DNA from: VRUE01 sp047519745
GTDB taxonomy: Bacteria > Actinomycetota > Thermoleophilia > Solirubrobacterales > 70-9
Direction: 5' to 3'
DNA length: 18,839 nucleotides
NCBI GenBank assembly: GCA_047519745.1
Contig: JAPVSJ010000025.1
Coordinates: 1-18,839, forward strand
A program made the translations under genes and the position numbers. This document shows, piece after piece, positions 1-8,430 of this stretch (its first letter is position 1; each line of letters begins with the position of its first letter). The notes beneath the pieces were generated by a model. The model was not told the DNA's origin. It saw only the letters and a list, made by a program, of their open reading frames with translations, and ran no database searches.

Positions 1-20
1 GGATCAAACTCTCCGTGAAA
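1..20 (-). rRNA. rrs: 16S ribosomal RNA, 5' end only (cut by window edge)
   Basis: On the minus strand the first 20 bases read TTTCACGGAGAGTTTGATCC, the conserved beginning of bacterial 16S rRNA (GAGTTTGATCC precedes TGGCTCAG, which would lie outside the window). The TCACGGAGAGTTTGATCC form is the one usual in Actinobacteria. Only the first roughly 20 nt are present; the exact mature 5' end is set by analogy to actinobacterial 16S genes and may be off by a few bases. Promoter, boxA and leader lie between this point and tyrS. Confidence 0.9.
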
Positions 21-35
21 GTGCTTCTTACAGAG

Positions 36-167
36 AGTGGTCATGCTTGGCTGGCCGCCGGGTACACAAACATGGCGGCCGGCATGACGGGTAAATCAGA
101 CCACTCGACACGCTGACGAGTCGAGTGGATCGGGCTCAAACAACCCACGAACACGAATGTTCGCGGG
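36..167 (-). other. 16S leader with competing inverted repeats
   Basis: This noncoding leader holds three hairpin candidates. (a) GTCATGC (40-46) with GCATGAC (82-88), enclosing GGCCGCC (53-59) with GGCGGCC (74-80). (b) CCACTCGAC (101-109) with GTCGAGTGG (120-128), a perfect 9-bp stem. (c) CGAACA (148-153) with TGTTCG (158-163), whose RNA loop on the minus strand is UUCG. AGTGGTC (36-42) can also pair with GACCACT (99-105), which excludes both (a) and (b). No tRNA or CDS was found between 21 and 316. Confidence 0.55.
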
Positions 168-180
168 GTGCACGCTGCTC

Positions 181-194
181 AGTTTTCAAAGACC
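181..194 (-). promoter_or_regulatory. boxA-like antitermination element of the rRNA leader
   Basis: Minus strand GGTCTTTGAAAACT (194-181). It resembles the boxA/CTTTGAAAAC element common in rRNA leaders of Gram-positive bacteria, where NusB-NusE load to prevent Rho termination. It lies about 75-80 nt after the predicted transcription start and 160 nt before 16S, a normal position. Its 5' half (GTCTTT, 193-188) can also pair with AAAGAC (226-221), so it may sit at the foot of a hairpin. Confidence 0.6.
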
Positions 195-268
195 GCTGCG
201 CCTCTGCGGCGGGACTCGCCGTCTTTTGCGCATGGGACGGCACAGGGCCAATCCCAGAAGGACGCGGG

Positions 269-297
269 AGTATAGCGCCACGGCGGCGCTTTGCCTA
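269..297 (-). promoter_or_regulatory. rRNA operon promoter
   Basis: Minus strand TAGGCA (297-292), a 17-nt spacer and TATACT (274-269). The -35 matches 4/6 and the -10 5/6 of the consensus. The discriminator after the -10 is very GC-rich (CCCGCGT), as in stringently controlled rRNA promoters. It starts about 20 bases past the tyrS stop codon, and no convincing terminator separates tyrS from it, so tyrS read-through into the rRNA operon is possible. Confidence 0.65.
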
Positions 298-316
298 GTG
301 TCCCAGGCGGGCGGGC

Positions 317-1480
317 TCAGCCTGCGCCGGCGACGAGGCGGAGGAAGCGCCGCTTGCCGACCTGCAGGACCTTGCCGAGGAGCGCCTCGCGGGGCAGCTC
401 GAGGACGTCCGCCCCGACGGGCTCGCCGTCGAGCTTGACGCCGCCCTGTTTGATCAGCCGCCGCGCCTCGCTCGAGCTCTGGCCGAAGCCGGCCCCGATC
501 AGCTTGGGCAGCAGGATGACGCCGGGCTCGCTGCCGCCATAGGGATCGATGTTCCACTCGTCGATCTGCTCGGGCACGCCCCGGTCGACGAAGAGGCGGT
601 TGAAGTGCTCCTCCGCGGTCGTGCCGGCCCCCTCGCCGTGGAAACGTTCGACGATCCGCCGGCCGAGCTCGCGCTTGGCCTCGTTGGGCGGCGTCGAAGG
701 AACCTCGGAGCCCAGCAGAAGGCGGTAGTACTCGGTCATCGCCTCGTCGGGAATGCTCATCAGCTTGCCGAACATCTCCTCGGGGGGCTCGGTGACGCCG
801 ATGTAGTTGCCGAGCGACTTGCTCATCTTCTGCCTGCCGTCGGTCCCGACCAGGATCGGCATCGTCATGATCGATTGCGGCTTTTGGCCGTAGGCGGCCT
901 GGATGTCGCGACCGAAGAGCAGGTTGAACTTCTGATCGGTCCCCCCCAGCTCGACGTCGGCTTCGATCGCGACCGAGTCGTAGCCCTGCAGCAGCGGGTA
1001 GAGCAGCTCGAGGGCCGCGATCGGCGAGCTCGCCGCCAGCCGCTTCTGGAAGTCGTCGCGCTCCAGAAGTCGGGCGACCGTCGTCTGGGCGAGCAGGCCG
1101 AGCAGCGCCTCGGGCTCCATCCGCAGCCACTCGCTGTTGAAGCGCACCTCGGTGCGCTCGCGGTCGAGCAGCTTGAAGGCCTGCTCCTGATAGGTGGCCG
1201 CGTTGACCTCGATCTCCTCGGCCGAGGGCAGCGGCCGCTGCGCAGAGCGCCCGCTCGGGTCGCCGACCCGGGCGGTGAAGTCGCCGATGATCAGGACGAC
1301 CCGGTGGCCCTCGTCCTGGAACTCGCGCAGCTTCTCGAGGACGACGGTGTGGCCGAGGTGAATGTCGGCGGTGGTCGGGTCGATTCCGAGCTTGACGCGC
1401 AGCGGGCGCCCCGCTCCGAGCTGCTCGGCGAGCATCCCCTCGGGCAGCACGTCGACGGCGTTACGCGTCAGGTCCGGCAC
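317..1480 (-). CDS. tyrS: tyrosyl-tRNA synthetase
   Basis: Cytoplasmic class I aminoacyl-tRNA synthetase that charges tRNA-Tyr with tyrosine using ATP. From the GTG at 1480 the protein is 387 aa. The HIGH-type motif is HLGH (about 41-44), the tyrosine-pocket region follows (GGTDQKFN, near 179-186), KMSKS is at about 218-222, and a C-terminal S4-like RNA-binding domain lies near 335-360 (SSEARRLIKQGGVKLDGE). This is the TyrZ-like subfamily with the LGIDPTTADIHLGH signature. I chose GTG 1480 because the homologous N-terminus (DLTRNAVDVLPEG) begins there and a -10-like TAGCAT ends 7 nt upstream, as for a leaderless mRNA. A longer reading frame runs upstream to 1609 but would overlap the divergent gene; ATG 1435 is a shorter option. 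The gene lies divergent from the PBP gene and directly upstream of the rRNA operon. Confidence 0.95.
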   Translation of the reverse strand: MPDLTRNAVDVLPEGMLAEQLGAGRPLRVKLGIDPTTADIHLGHTVVLEKLREFQDEGHRVVLIIGDFTARVGDPSGRSAQRPLPSAEEIEVNAATYQEQAFKLLDRERTEVRFNSEWLRMEPEALLGLLAQTTVARLLERDDFQKRLAASSPIAALELLYPLLQGYDSVAIEADVELGGTDQKFNLLFGRDIQAAYGQKPQSIMTMPILVGTDGRQKMSKSLGNYIGVTEPPEEMFGKLMSIPDEAMTEYYRLLLGSEVPSTPPNEAKRELGRRIVERFHGEGAGTTAEEHFNRLFVDRGVPEQIDEWNIDPYGGSEPGVILLPKLIGAGFGQSSSEARRLIKQGGVKLDGEPVGADVLELPREALLGKVLQVGKRRFLRLVAGAG

Positions 1481-1487
1481 GGGCGCA

Positions 1488-1497
1488 ATGCTAGACT
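1488..1497. promoter_or_regulatory. interlocked divergent -10 elements, tyrS / PBP
   Basis: The plus strand carries TAGACT (1492-1497) and the minus strand TAGCAT (1493-1488); they share the central TA. TAGCAT ends exactly 7 nt before the tyrS GTG, which would give a leaderless tyrS mRNA. TAGACT would start PBP transcription near 1504-1505, just ahead of an in-frame TTG at 1509. No good -35 is seen for either direction (TTGGCC at 1520-1515 for tyrS has an overlong 21-nt spacer). Confidence 0.45.
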
Positions 1498-3689
1498 GCC
1501 GCCTCCTCTTGGCGGGCCAACGCACCAAGCCGCGCCTGAAGAAGCTGCGCGTCCTCTTCGTTTTGCTGGGCCTAGGCGTCCTCGCCCTGGTCTCGATGGT
1601 CTTCGGCATGATGACGGCGGTTTCGCAGGACCTGCCGGCGATCTACAACTTCGCCCAGTACAAGGCGGCGAAGAACAGCGAAGTCTTCGACGCCTCGGGT
1701 GAGCCGATCGGCACGTTGACCAGCAACCAGAACAAGATCCTGCTCAGCTCGAGTCAGATCTCGCCCAACATGAAGAACGCCGTGGTCTCGATCGAGGATT
1801 CGCGCTTCTACGAACACAACGGCGTCGACTTCCAGGGCATCGCCCGTGCCCTGGTCAGGGACGTGCTCAGCCAGAGCGCCGCGCAGGGCGCCTCGACGAT
1901 CACCGAGCAGTTCGTCAAGAACGCGCTCGAAGCCGAAGGCAGCCGCACGATTCTGGAGAAGTTCCGCGAGGCGGCGCTCGCCTACCGGCTCGAGCGCCAC
2001 TGGAGCAAGGACAAAATCCTCACCGAGTACCTCAACACGATCTACTTCGGCGAGGGCGCCTACGGGATCGAGGCGGCAGCCCGCACCTACTTCGGCAAGG
2101 CTCACCCTGGCTGCGGCACCGAGGTCGAGCCGTGCGCATCGGTGCTCGAGCCATGGGAGGCCGCGACGCTCGCCGCGATCATCGCCTCGCCCTCGGCCTA
2201 CGACCCGAAGATCTACCCCGAAAACTCCCTGGCACGACGCAACATCGTGCTGGAAAAGATGTACGAACAGGGCTACATCACCCAGACCCAACTCGAAGAA
2301 GGAACGAAGCAGGCCCTCCCCGCTCCGAGCGACATCGAGCCGCCGAAGCTCGACTCGAAGGCCCCATACTTCACCTCCTGGCTGCGCCAGCAGCTGGTCG
2401 AACGCTACGGCGCCGCCAAGACTTTCTTCGGCGGGCTGAAAGTGAAGACGACGCTCGACCTCAAACTCCAGAACGCCGCCGAAGAAGCGGTCAACTCCTA
2501 TCTGGGCTACCTGCCGCCGACCGCCTCCGTCGTCGTGCTCGACAACAAGACCGCCGGCGTCAAGGCGATGGTCGGCGGTCCGAACTTCGAAACCAAGCCG
2601 TTCAACCTGGCCACCCTGGGGCGGCGCCAGCCCGGCTCCTCGATCAAGCCGTTCGAGTTGGTCACGGCGCTGGAAGAGGGGATCTCGCCCTACACGACCT
2701 ACGAATCGGCGCCGCAGGTCTTTCACTTCGGCAAGCACGGCCGGGAAACCTTCGTCGTCCACAACGACGAAGGCGCCTACCTCGGCTCCTGCGACATCGT
2801 CTGCGCGACTACCTACTCGGACAACTCGATCTACTCCCAGCTCGCGCTGGAAGGCCTGAAGGGCAAGACGATCGAGGACCGCACCCGCTCGATCGCGGCG
2901 ACGATTCACAGGATGGGCTACTCGGGCTCGATCTCGACCAACCCGGCGATGGTTCTCGGGGGTCTCAAGGAAGGAGTCTCGCCGCTCGGCTGGGCCTACG
3001 CGTACATGACGATCGGCAACGGCGGCGCCCGCGTCAGCGGGACCCTGGCGCCGCAGCCCGGGGACAGCCCCGTCGCCTACACCCGGGTGACCGATCAGGA
3101 CGGCCATACGATCAGGGGAGGCGACAACGCCACGATCCGCGAACAGGCGATTTCCGAAAGCACGGCGAGCGAGGCAAAGAGCATCCTCGAAACCGTGGTC
3201 AGTAGCGGCACCGGGACCCACGCCGACATTGGCGCCTCGGGCCAGTGGGGTAAGACCGGCACCACCGAGGAAAGCGGCGACGCCTGGTTCTGCGGCGGCA
3301 CGGAAGAAGTCACCGCCTGCGTCTGGGTCGGCTACGCCGATTCGGTGACGCCGATGACGACCCTCTACAACGGCGGCCCGGTGATGGGCGGCACCTTCCC
3401 GGCGCTGATCTGGGCCAGCGTGGTCTCCGCCTGGGAAAGCATCAAAGCCGAACGCGCCGCGGAAAGCGCAAGCGAAAAGGCGGCCAAGTCGAAGGGGTCG
3501 GGGGAAGGATCCCCCGAAGAAGAAAGCTATGTGCCGGTCGAACCTTCGACCGAATCGGCGCCGGTCGAAGAAGAAGCGGCTCCGGCGCCTGAAGCGGCGC
3601 CGGAAGGGGAAGCTGCGCCCGAAGCGGCGCCGGAAGCTGCGCCCGAATCGGGCGGTGGCGGTGCCGGTGGCGGGATCACGGCTGGCTGA
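1488..3689 (+). CDS. class A bifunctional penicillin-binding protein (transglycosylase/transpeptidase)
   Basis: Membrane-anchored enzyme that polymerises lipid II and cross-links peptidoglycan outside the cell. From ATG 1488 it is 733 aa. It has a short basic N-terminus, one TM segment (about 20-45), and a GT51 domain with the catalytic region SIEDSRFYEHNGVD (about 101-114) and GASTITEQ (134-141). The transpeptidase domain has SSIK (Ser384, Lys387), SDN (444-446) and KTG (589-591). A low-complexity Ala/Glu/Pro tail ending in Gly runs from about 655 to the end. Cys pairs (CDIVC; the two flanking the KTG-side strand) may form disulfides. The start is uncertain: ATG 1488 lies upstream of the transcription start expected from the TAGACT box, and in-frame TTG 1509 (MAGQRTKPRLKKL) would fit that box better. 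The gene converges on the mpg-type gene with an 8-nt gap. Confidence 0.93.
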   Translation: MLDCRLLLAGQRTKPRLKKLRVLFVLLGLGVLALVSMVFGMMTAVSQDLPAIYNFAQYKAAKNSEVFDASGEPIGTLTSNQNKILLSSSQISPNMKNAVVSIEDSRFYEHNGVDFQGIARALVRDVLSQSAAQGASTITEQFVKNALEAEGSRTILEKFREAALAYRLERHWSKDKILTEYLNTIYFGEGAYGIEAAARTYFGKAHPGCGTEVEPCASVLEPWEAATLAAIIASPSAYDPKIYPENSLARRNIVLEKMYEQGYITQTQLEEGTKQALPAPSDIEPPKLDSKAPYFTSWLRQQLVERYGAAKTFFGGLKVKTTLDLKLQNAAEEAVNSYLGYLPPTASVVVLDNKTAGVKAMVGGPNFETKPFNLATLGRRQPGSSIKPFELVTALEEGISPYTTYESAPQVFHFGKHGRETFVVHNDEGAYLGSCDIVCATTYSDNSIYSQLALEGLKGKTIEDRTRSIAATIHRMGYSGSISTNPAMVLGGLKEGVSPLGWAYAYMTIGNGGARVSGTLAPQPGDSPVAYTRVTDQDGHTIRGGDNATIREQAISESTASEAKSILETVVSSGTGTHADIGASGQWGKTGTTEESGDAWFCGGTEEVTACVWVGYADSVTPMTTLYNGGPVMGGTFPALIWASVVSAWESIKAERAAESASEKAAKSKGSGEGSPEEESYVPVEPSTESAPVEEEAAPAPEAAPEGEAAPEAAPEAAPESGGGGAGGGITAG

Positions 3690-3697
3690 GACGGGCC

Positions 3698-4285
3698 CTA
3701 CTCGGGTCGCGGGCGTGAGACGAACGGGCTGCCCGCGAGGCTGAATCGCCAGGGGCGCTCTATGGCTTTGGTTATGCCGATGCGTGGGCTCGTGACGATT
3801 CTGCCGCTCCAGGACGCTTCGGGCGGTAAGAGCTGGAAAGGATCGGCGCTCAGGTCGGCTTTGTTGGCTTCGAGGCCTATGCCGAGGGCCTCGGTTAGCT
3901 TGCCCGGGCCTGAGCAGAGGTCGGTGTCGGGGCGGTTGCCGCGCCTTGCTCGCATCTGCTCGAGACCCTCGATCGGCTCGAGTGCGCGGATCAGGACGGC
4001 TGCTGCCTCGCCCTCCGGTTCGGCGACCGCGTTGAGCAGGCTGTGGATTCCGTAGGAGAGGTAGACGTAGGCGCGGCCGGGCGGGCCGAAGAGGACCTCG
4101 GTTCGCTTGGTCAGGCCGACGTAGGCGTGGCAGGCCGGGTCGTCGCGCTCGTAGCTCTCGGTCTCGACGATCGTCCCTCCGCGGCCCTCGTAGAAGAGGC
4201 GGCAGCCGACCAGCTCGCGCGCGACGGCGTGCACCGAGCGGGCGAAGAAGTCAAGACCCAGCCGCTCTGCGACTGGGGCGTTCAC
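3698..4285 (-). CDS. 3-methyladenine DNA glycosylase, AAG/MPG family
   Basis: Base-excision repair glycosylase of the AAG (MPG) fold, which removes alkylated purines such as 3-methyladenine and hypoxanthine. The 195 aa fit the compact bacterial members. By comparison with human AAG, Glu43 in IVETESY is the likely catalytic residue, Tyr45 and His53 match the intercalation/pocket residues, and YVYLSYGIHSLLN (about 73-85) matches the conserved core ending in the pocket Asn. The C-terminal part shows the usual GPGKLTEALGI motif. The start is GTG 4285, overlapping the argH stop by 4 nt (GTGA), so translation is probably coupled. It is the last gene of the minus-strand train and converges with the PBP gene. 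No Shine-Dalgarno is visible. A repair enzyme coupled to arginine biosynthesis is unexpected; the overlap may only be genome compaction. Confidence 0.92.
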   Translation of the reverse strand: MNAPVAERLGLDFFARSVHAVARELVGCRLFYEGRGGTIVETESYERDDPACHAYVGLTKRTEVLFGPPGRAYVYLSYGIHSLLNAVAEPEGEAAAVLIRALEPIEGLEQMRARRGNRPDTDLCSGPGKLTEALGIGLEANKADLSADPFQLLPPEASWSGRIVTSPRIGITKAIERPWRFSLAGSPFVSRPRPE

Positions 4286-5673
4286 GAGCGCTCGTCGAGC
4301 ACCCGCGCCTTGACCGCGGCGAGGGTCTCGTGCGCGAGCGCAATTTGCTCGCCGAGCGCCGCCGAGCCGGTGCCGCCCTCGATCCGCTTCGACTCGAGCC
4401 AGCTCTCGCGCTCGAGGACCTCGTAGAAGGAGTCATCGAGGTGCTCGGAGCGCTGACTCAGCTCCTCCGGCGTCAGCTCGGAGAGCGACCTGCCGCTCTC
4501 GACCGCGTCGCGGACCAGCCCGCCGACGATTCCGTGCGCCTCGCGGAAGGGCACGCCCTTGCGGACGAGCAGGTCGGCGACCTCGGTTGCGGCCAGCATC
4601 TCGTCGCCCGAGGCATCCTCCAGGCGCTCGCGATCGAAGTCGATCCCGGCGAGCATCCCCGCCGCCGCGTCGAGGCAGGACTCGACCGTGTCGACCGCGT
4701 CGAACAGCGGCTCCTTGTCCTCCTGCATGTCCTTGCCGTAGGTCAGCGGCAAGGCATGCATGGTGCCCAACAGGGAGAGGAAGTCGGCGGCGACCCGGGG
4801 GCTCTTGGCGCGCAACAGCTCAGCCGAATCGGGGTTGACCTTCTGCGGCATGATCGAGGAGCCCGAGGAAAAGGACTCGTCGAGCTGGCAGAAGCCGAAC
4901 TCCGACGAGCTCCAGATGACGATCTCCGAGCCGAGCCGGGAGAGGTGCATGGCGCAGATCGAGGCGGCCGAGAGGTAGTCGAGGACGAAGTCGCGGTTGG
5001 ACGCCCCGTCGATCGAGTTGTGGGTGACGTGTTCGAAGCCGAGGTCGTCGGCGACCGCGCCGCGGTCGATCTCCCAGTTGACGCCGGCGAGCGCACCCGA
5101 GCCGAGCGGCATGACGCTGGCGCTGTCGAGGGCGAACTGGAAGCGCAGCACGTCGCGGGCGAGCATCCAGAAGTAGGCGAGCAGGTGATGGCCGAGGTAG
5201 ACCGGCTGGGCTCGCTGCAGGTGGGTGTAGCCGGGCATCGGCCAGTCACGGTGGCGCTCGGCCAGCTCGAGCAGGCGCTCCATCGCCGCAGCGGCCAGGT
5301 CGATCGCCTGCAGCGAGTGAACCTGGACGACCATCGCCATGTCGGTCGCGACCTGGTCGTTGCGCGAGCGGCCCGTGTGCAGCTTGCCGGCGAGCGGGCC
5401 GATCTCCTCGCCGAGCAGCCGCTCGATCGCCATGTGGATGTCCTCGTCGGCCGGGTCGAACTCGAAGCCGTGGGCGCCGATCCGCTCGCCCACCCGGTCG
5501 AGGCCGGCGACCATCTGCTCCAGCTCGGCCTCGTCGAGGACGCCGATCCGCCGCAGCGCCCGCGCGTGCGCCTTCGACTGGTCGAGGTCGTAGACGGCCA
5601 GCGGCCAGTCGAACTCGAGCGAGCGGTTGATGCGCCAGAAGCGCGGATCGGGGTCTTTGCGGAAGCGGGACAT
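4282..5673 (-). CDS. argH: argininosuccinate lyase
   Basis: Last step of arginine synthesis: splits argininosuccinate into arginine and fumarate. It belongs to the aspartase/fumarase superfamily and is a cytoplasmic homotetramer with composite active sites. The 463 aa are the normal length. Visible motifs are TGRSRNDQVATD near residue 100, PGYTHLQRAQP near 148-158 (His of the catalytic pair) and the superfamily signature GSSIMPQKVNPD near 270-281 with the mobile catalytic serine. I chose ATG 5673 (MSRFRKDPDPRFW) because it overlaps the upstream stop by one base (TGATG); the frame extends 10 codons further upstream inside the preceding gene. No argG or other arg gene is in the window, so argH is separated from the rest of its pathway here. 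Confidence 0.96.
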   Translation of the reverse strand: MSRFRKDPDPRFWRINRSLEFDWPLAVYDLDQSKAHARALRRIGVLDEAELEQMVAGLDRVGERIGAHGFEFDPADEDIHMAIERLLGEEIGPLAGKLHTGRSRNDQVATDMAMVVQVHSLQAIDLAAAAMERLLELAERHRDWPMPGYTHLQRAQPVYLGHHLLAYFWMLARDVLRFQFALDSASVMPLGSGALAGVNWEIDRGAVADDLGFEHVTHNSIDGASNRDFVLDYLSAASICAMHLSRLGSEIVIWSSSEFGFCQLDESFSSGSSIMPQKVNPDSAELLRAKSPRVAADFLSLLGTMHALPLTYGKDMQEDKEPLFDAVDTVESCLDAAAGMLAGIDFDRERLEDASGDEMLAATEVADLLVRKGVPFREAHGIVGGLVRDAVESGRSLSELTPEELSQRSEHLDDSFYEVLERESWLESKRIEGGTGSAALGEQIALAHETLAAVKARVLDERS

Positions 5674-6809
5674 CAGCGCAGGGATTCGGCGAGAGCCTCG
5701 CACACCCGCGCGACCTGCGACTCCGTCATCGCCGGAAAGAACGGCAGCGCCAGCGAGCAGGCCGAGGCGGCTTCGGCGACCGGGAACTGCCCCTCGCGGT
5801 AGCCGAGCTCGCGCAGGTGCGGGAAGAGGTGGATGCAGGGCAGGTAGGCCTTGGAGGCGACACCGCGCTCGGCCAGGCGGGCGATGACCGTGTCGCGGTC
5901 GATCTCGACGGCCAGGCGCAGCGGGTAGATGAACCAGCTGCGCCGCTCCTCGCCGCGTGCGGCGATCGGCGTCGTCACACCCTCCACGTCGGCCAGGCCC
6001 TGCTCATACAGCGCGGCCACGGCGGAACGCCGGGCGAGCATCTCGTCGAGCCGCTCGAGTTGGGCGACGCCGAGCGCGGCGGCGAGGTCGGAGAGGCGAT
6101 AGTTGAAGCCGAGCCCGCCATGGTCGAGCCAACCCATGTCCTCGGCGCGACCCTGGTTGCGCTCCGAGCGCAGGCGTGCCGCGATCGCTGGGCCCGAGGG
6201 CACGATCATCCCCCCCTCCCCGGTCGCCATCTGCTTGTTGGCGTAGAAGGCGAAGGTGGCGAGGTTGCCGCGGGTGCCGACCGCGCGACCCTCGGAGTCG
6301 ACCGCGCCGAGTGCCTCGCAGGCGTCCTCGAGGATGCCGAGGCCGCGCCGGGCGGCGATCGCCTCCAGCTCCGGCATCGCTGCCGGGAAGCCGAAGATGT
6401 GGATCGGCAGGATGCCGGCGCTGCGCTCCCCGGCGGCTGCGTCGACCGCGGTAGGGTCGAGGTTGAGGGTCGCCGGGTCGACGTCGCAGAAGACGGGGCG
6501 GGCGCCCTCGTAGAGCAGGCAGTTGGCCGAGGCGACGAAGCTGAATGGGCTGGTCAGGACCTCGTCCCCCGCTCCCCAGCCGAGTGCGCGCACGCAGAGG
6601 TGCAGGGCGGTCGTGCCGCTTGACGCGGTGACGGCGTCTTCGACGCCGAGCCAGGCGGCGAACTCGCGCTCGAAGCGCTCGCCGACCGGGCCGAGCGAGA
6701 GGCGGCCCGAGCGCAGCACCTCGAGGATCAGCTCCTCCTCGCGCGCGCCGATCTCGGGTCGGGCCAGCGGGATCAGCTCGGTGTCGGTGCGGCCGCCCAC
6801 GGCCGCCAC
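5673..6809 (-). CDS. DegT/DnrJ/EryC1/StrS-family PLP-dependent aminotransferase
   Basis: Fold-type I PLP enzyme of the family that usually transaminates keto-sugars. 378 aa from GTG 6809. SSGTTALH (63-70) fits the phosphate-binding loop, EDACEALGA (161-169) carries the Asp that contacts the PLP pyridine nitrogen, and FYANKQMATGEGGM has the Schiff-base Lys192. FNYRLSDLAAALG (near 235) and the C-terminal half are typical of the family. GTG 6809 begins 1 nt after the cimA stop; GTG 6800 is an alternative preceded by TAGGGT at the 7-nt distance seen at other starts. No nucleotide-sugar, glycosyltransferase or cell-surface genes are nearby. The neighbours are cimA and argH, so the substrate may be a small keto acid or semialdehyde rather than a sugar; this is inference from context. 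Confidence 0.93.
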   Translation of the reverse strand: MAAVGGRTDTELIPLARPEIGAREEELILEVLRSGRLSLGPVGERFEREFAAWLGVEDAVTASSGTTALHLCVRALGWGAGDEVLTSPFSFVASANCLLYEGARPVFCDVDPATLNLDPTAVDAAAGERSAGILPIHIFGFPAAMPELEAIAARRGLGILEDACEALGAVDSEGRAVGTRGNLATFAFYANKQMATGEGGMIVPSGPAIAARLRSERNQGRAEDMGWLDHGGLGFNYRLSDLAAALGVAQLERLDEMLARRSAVAALYEQGLADVEGVTTPIAARGEERRSWFIYPLRLAVEIDRDTVIARLAERGVASKAYLPCIHLFPHLRELGYREGQFPVAEAASACSLALPFFPAMTESQVARVCEALAESLR

Positions 6810-6810
6810 C

Positions 6811-8373
<1,563 letters not shown>

Positions 8374-8430
8374 CTGATGCCTTTCGATACGAGGGTCGAA
8401 CCGGGAGTGCGCGCAGCGCAGCGCCAGCCG

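Noticed and set aside
157..542. Plus-strand frames over the rRNA promoter and the tyrS 3' end
   Set aside because: Arg/Pro/Ala-rich translations opposite tyrS and the leader; no start context or homology.
1572..3221. 549-codon minus-strand frame opposite the PBP gene
   Set aside because: The PBP has all its catalytic motifs on the plus strand; this frame is Arg/Val/Asp-rich noise.
3646..3697. Terminator between the convergent PBP and glycosylase genes
   Set aside because: A GCCCGA/TCGGGC palindrome lies in the PBP tail, but its loop is too small and no T-run follows on either strand.
4330..5802. 490-codon plus-strand frame opposite argH
   Set aside because: Same shadow effect; no domain and no ribosome site.
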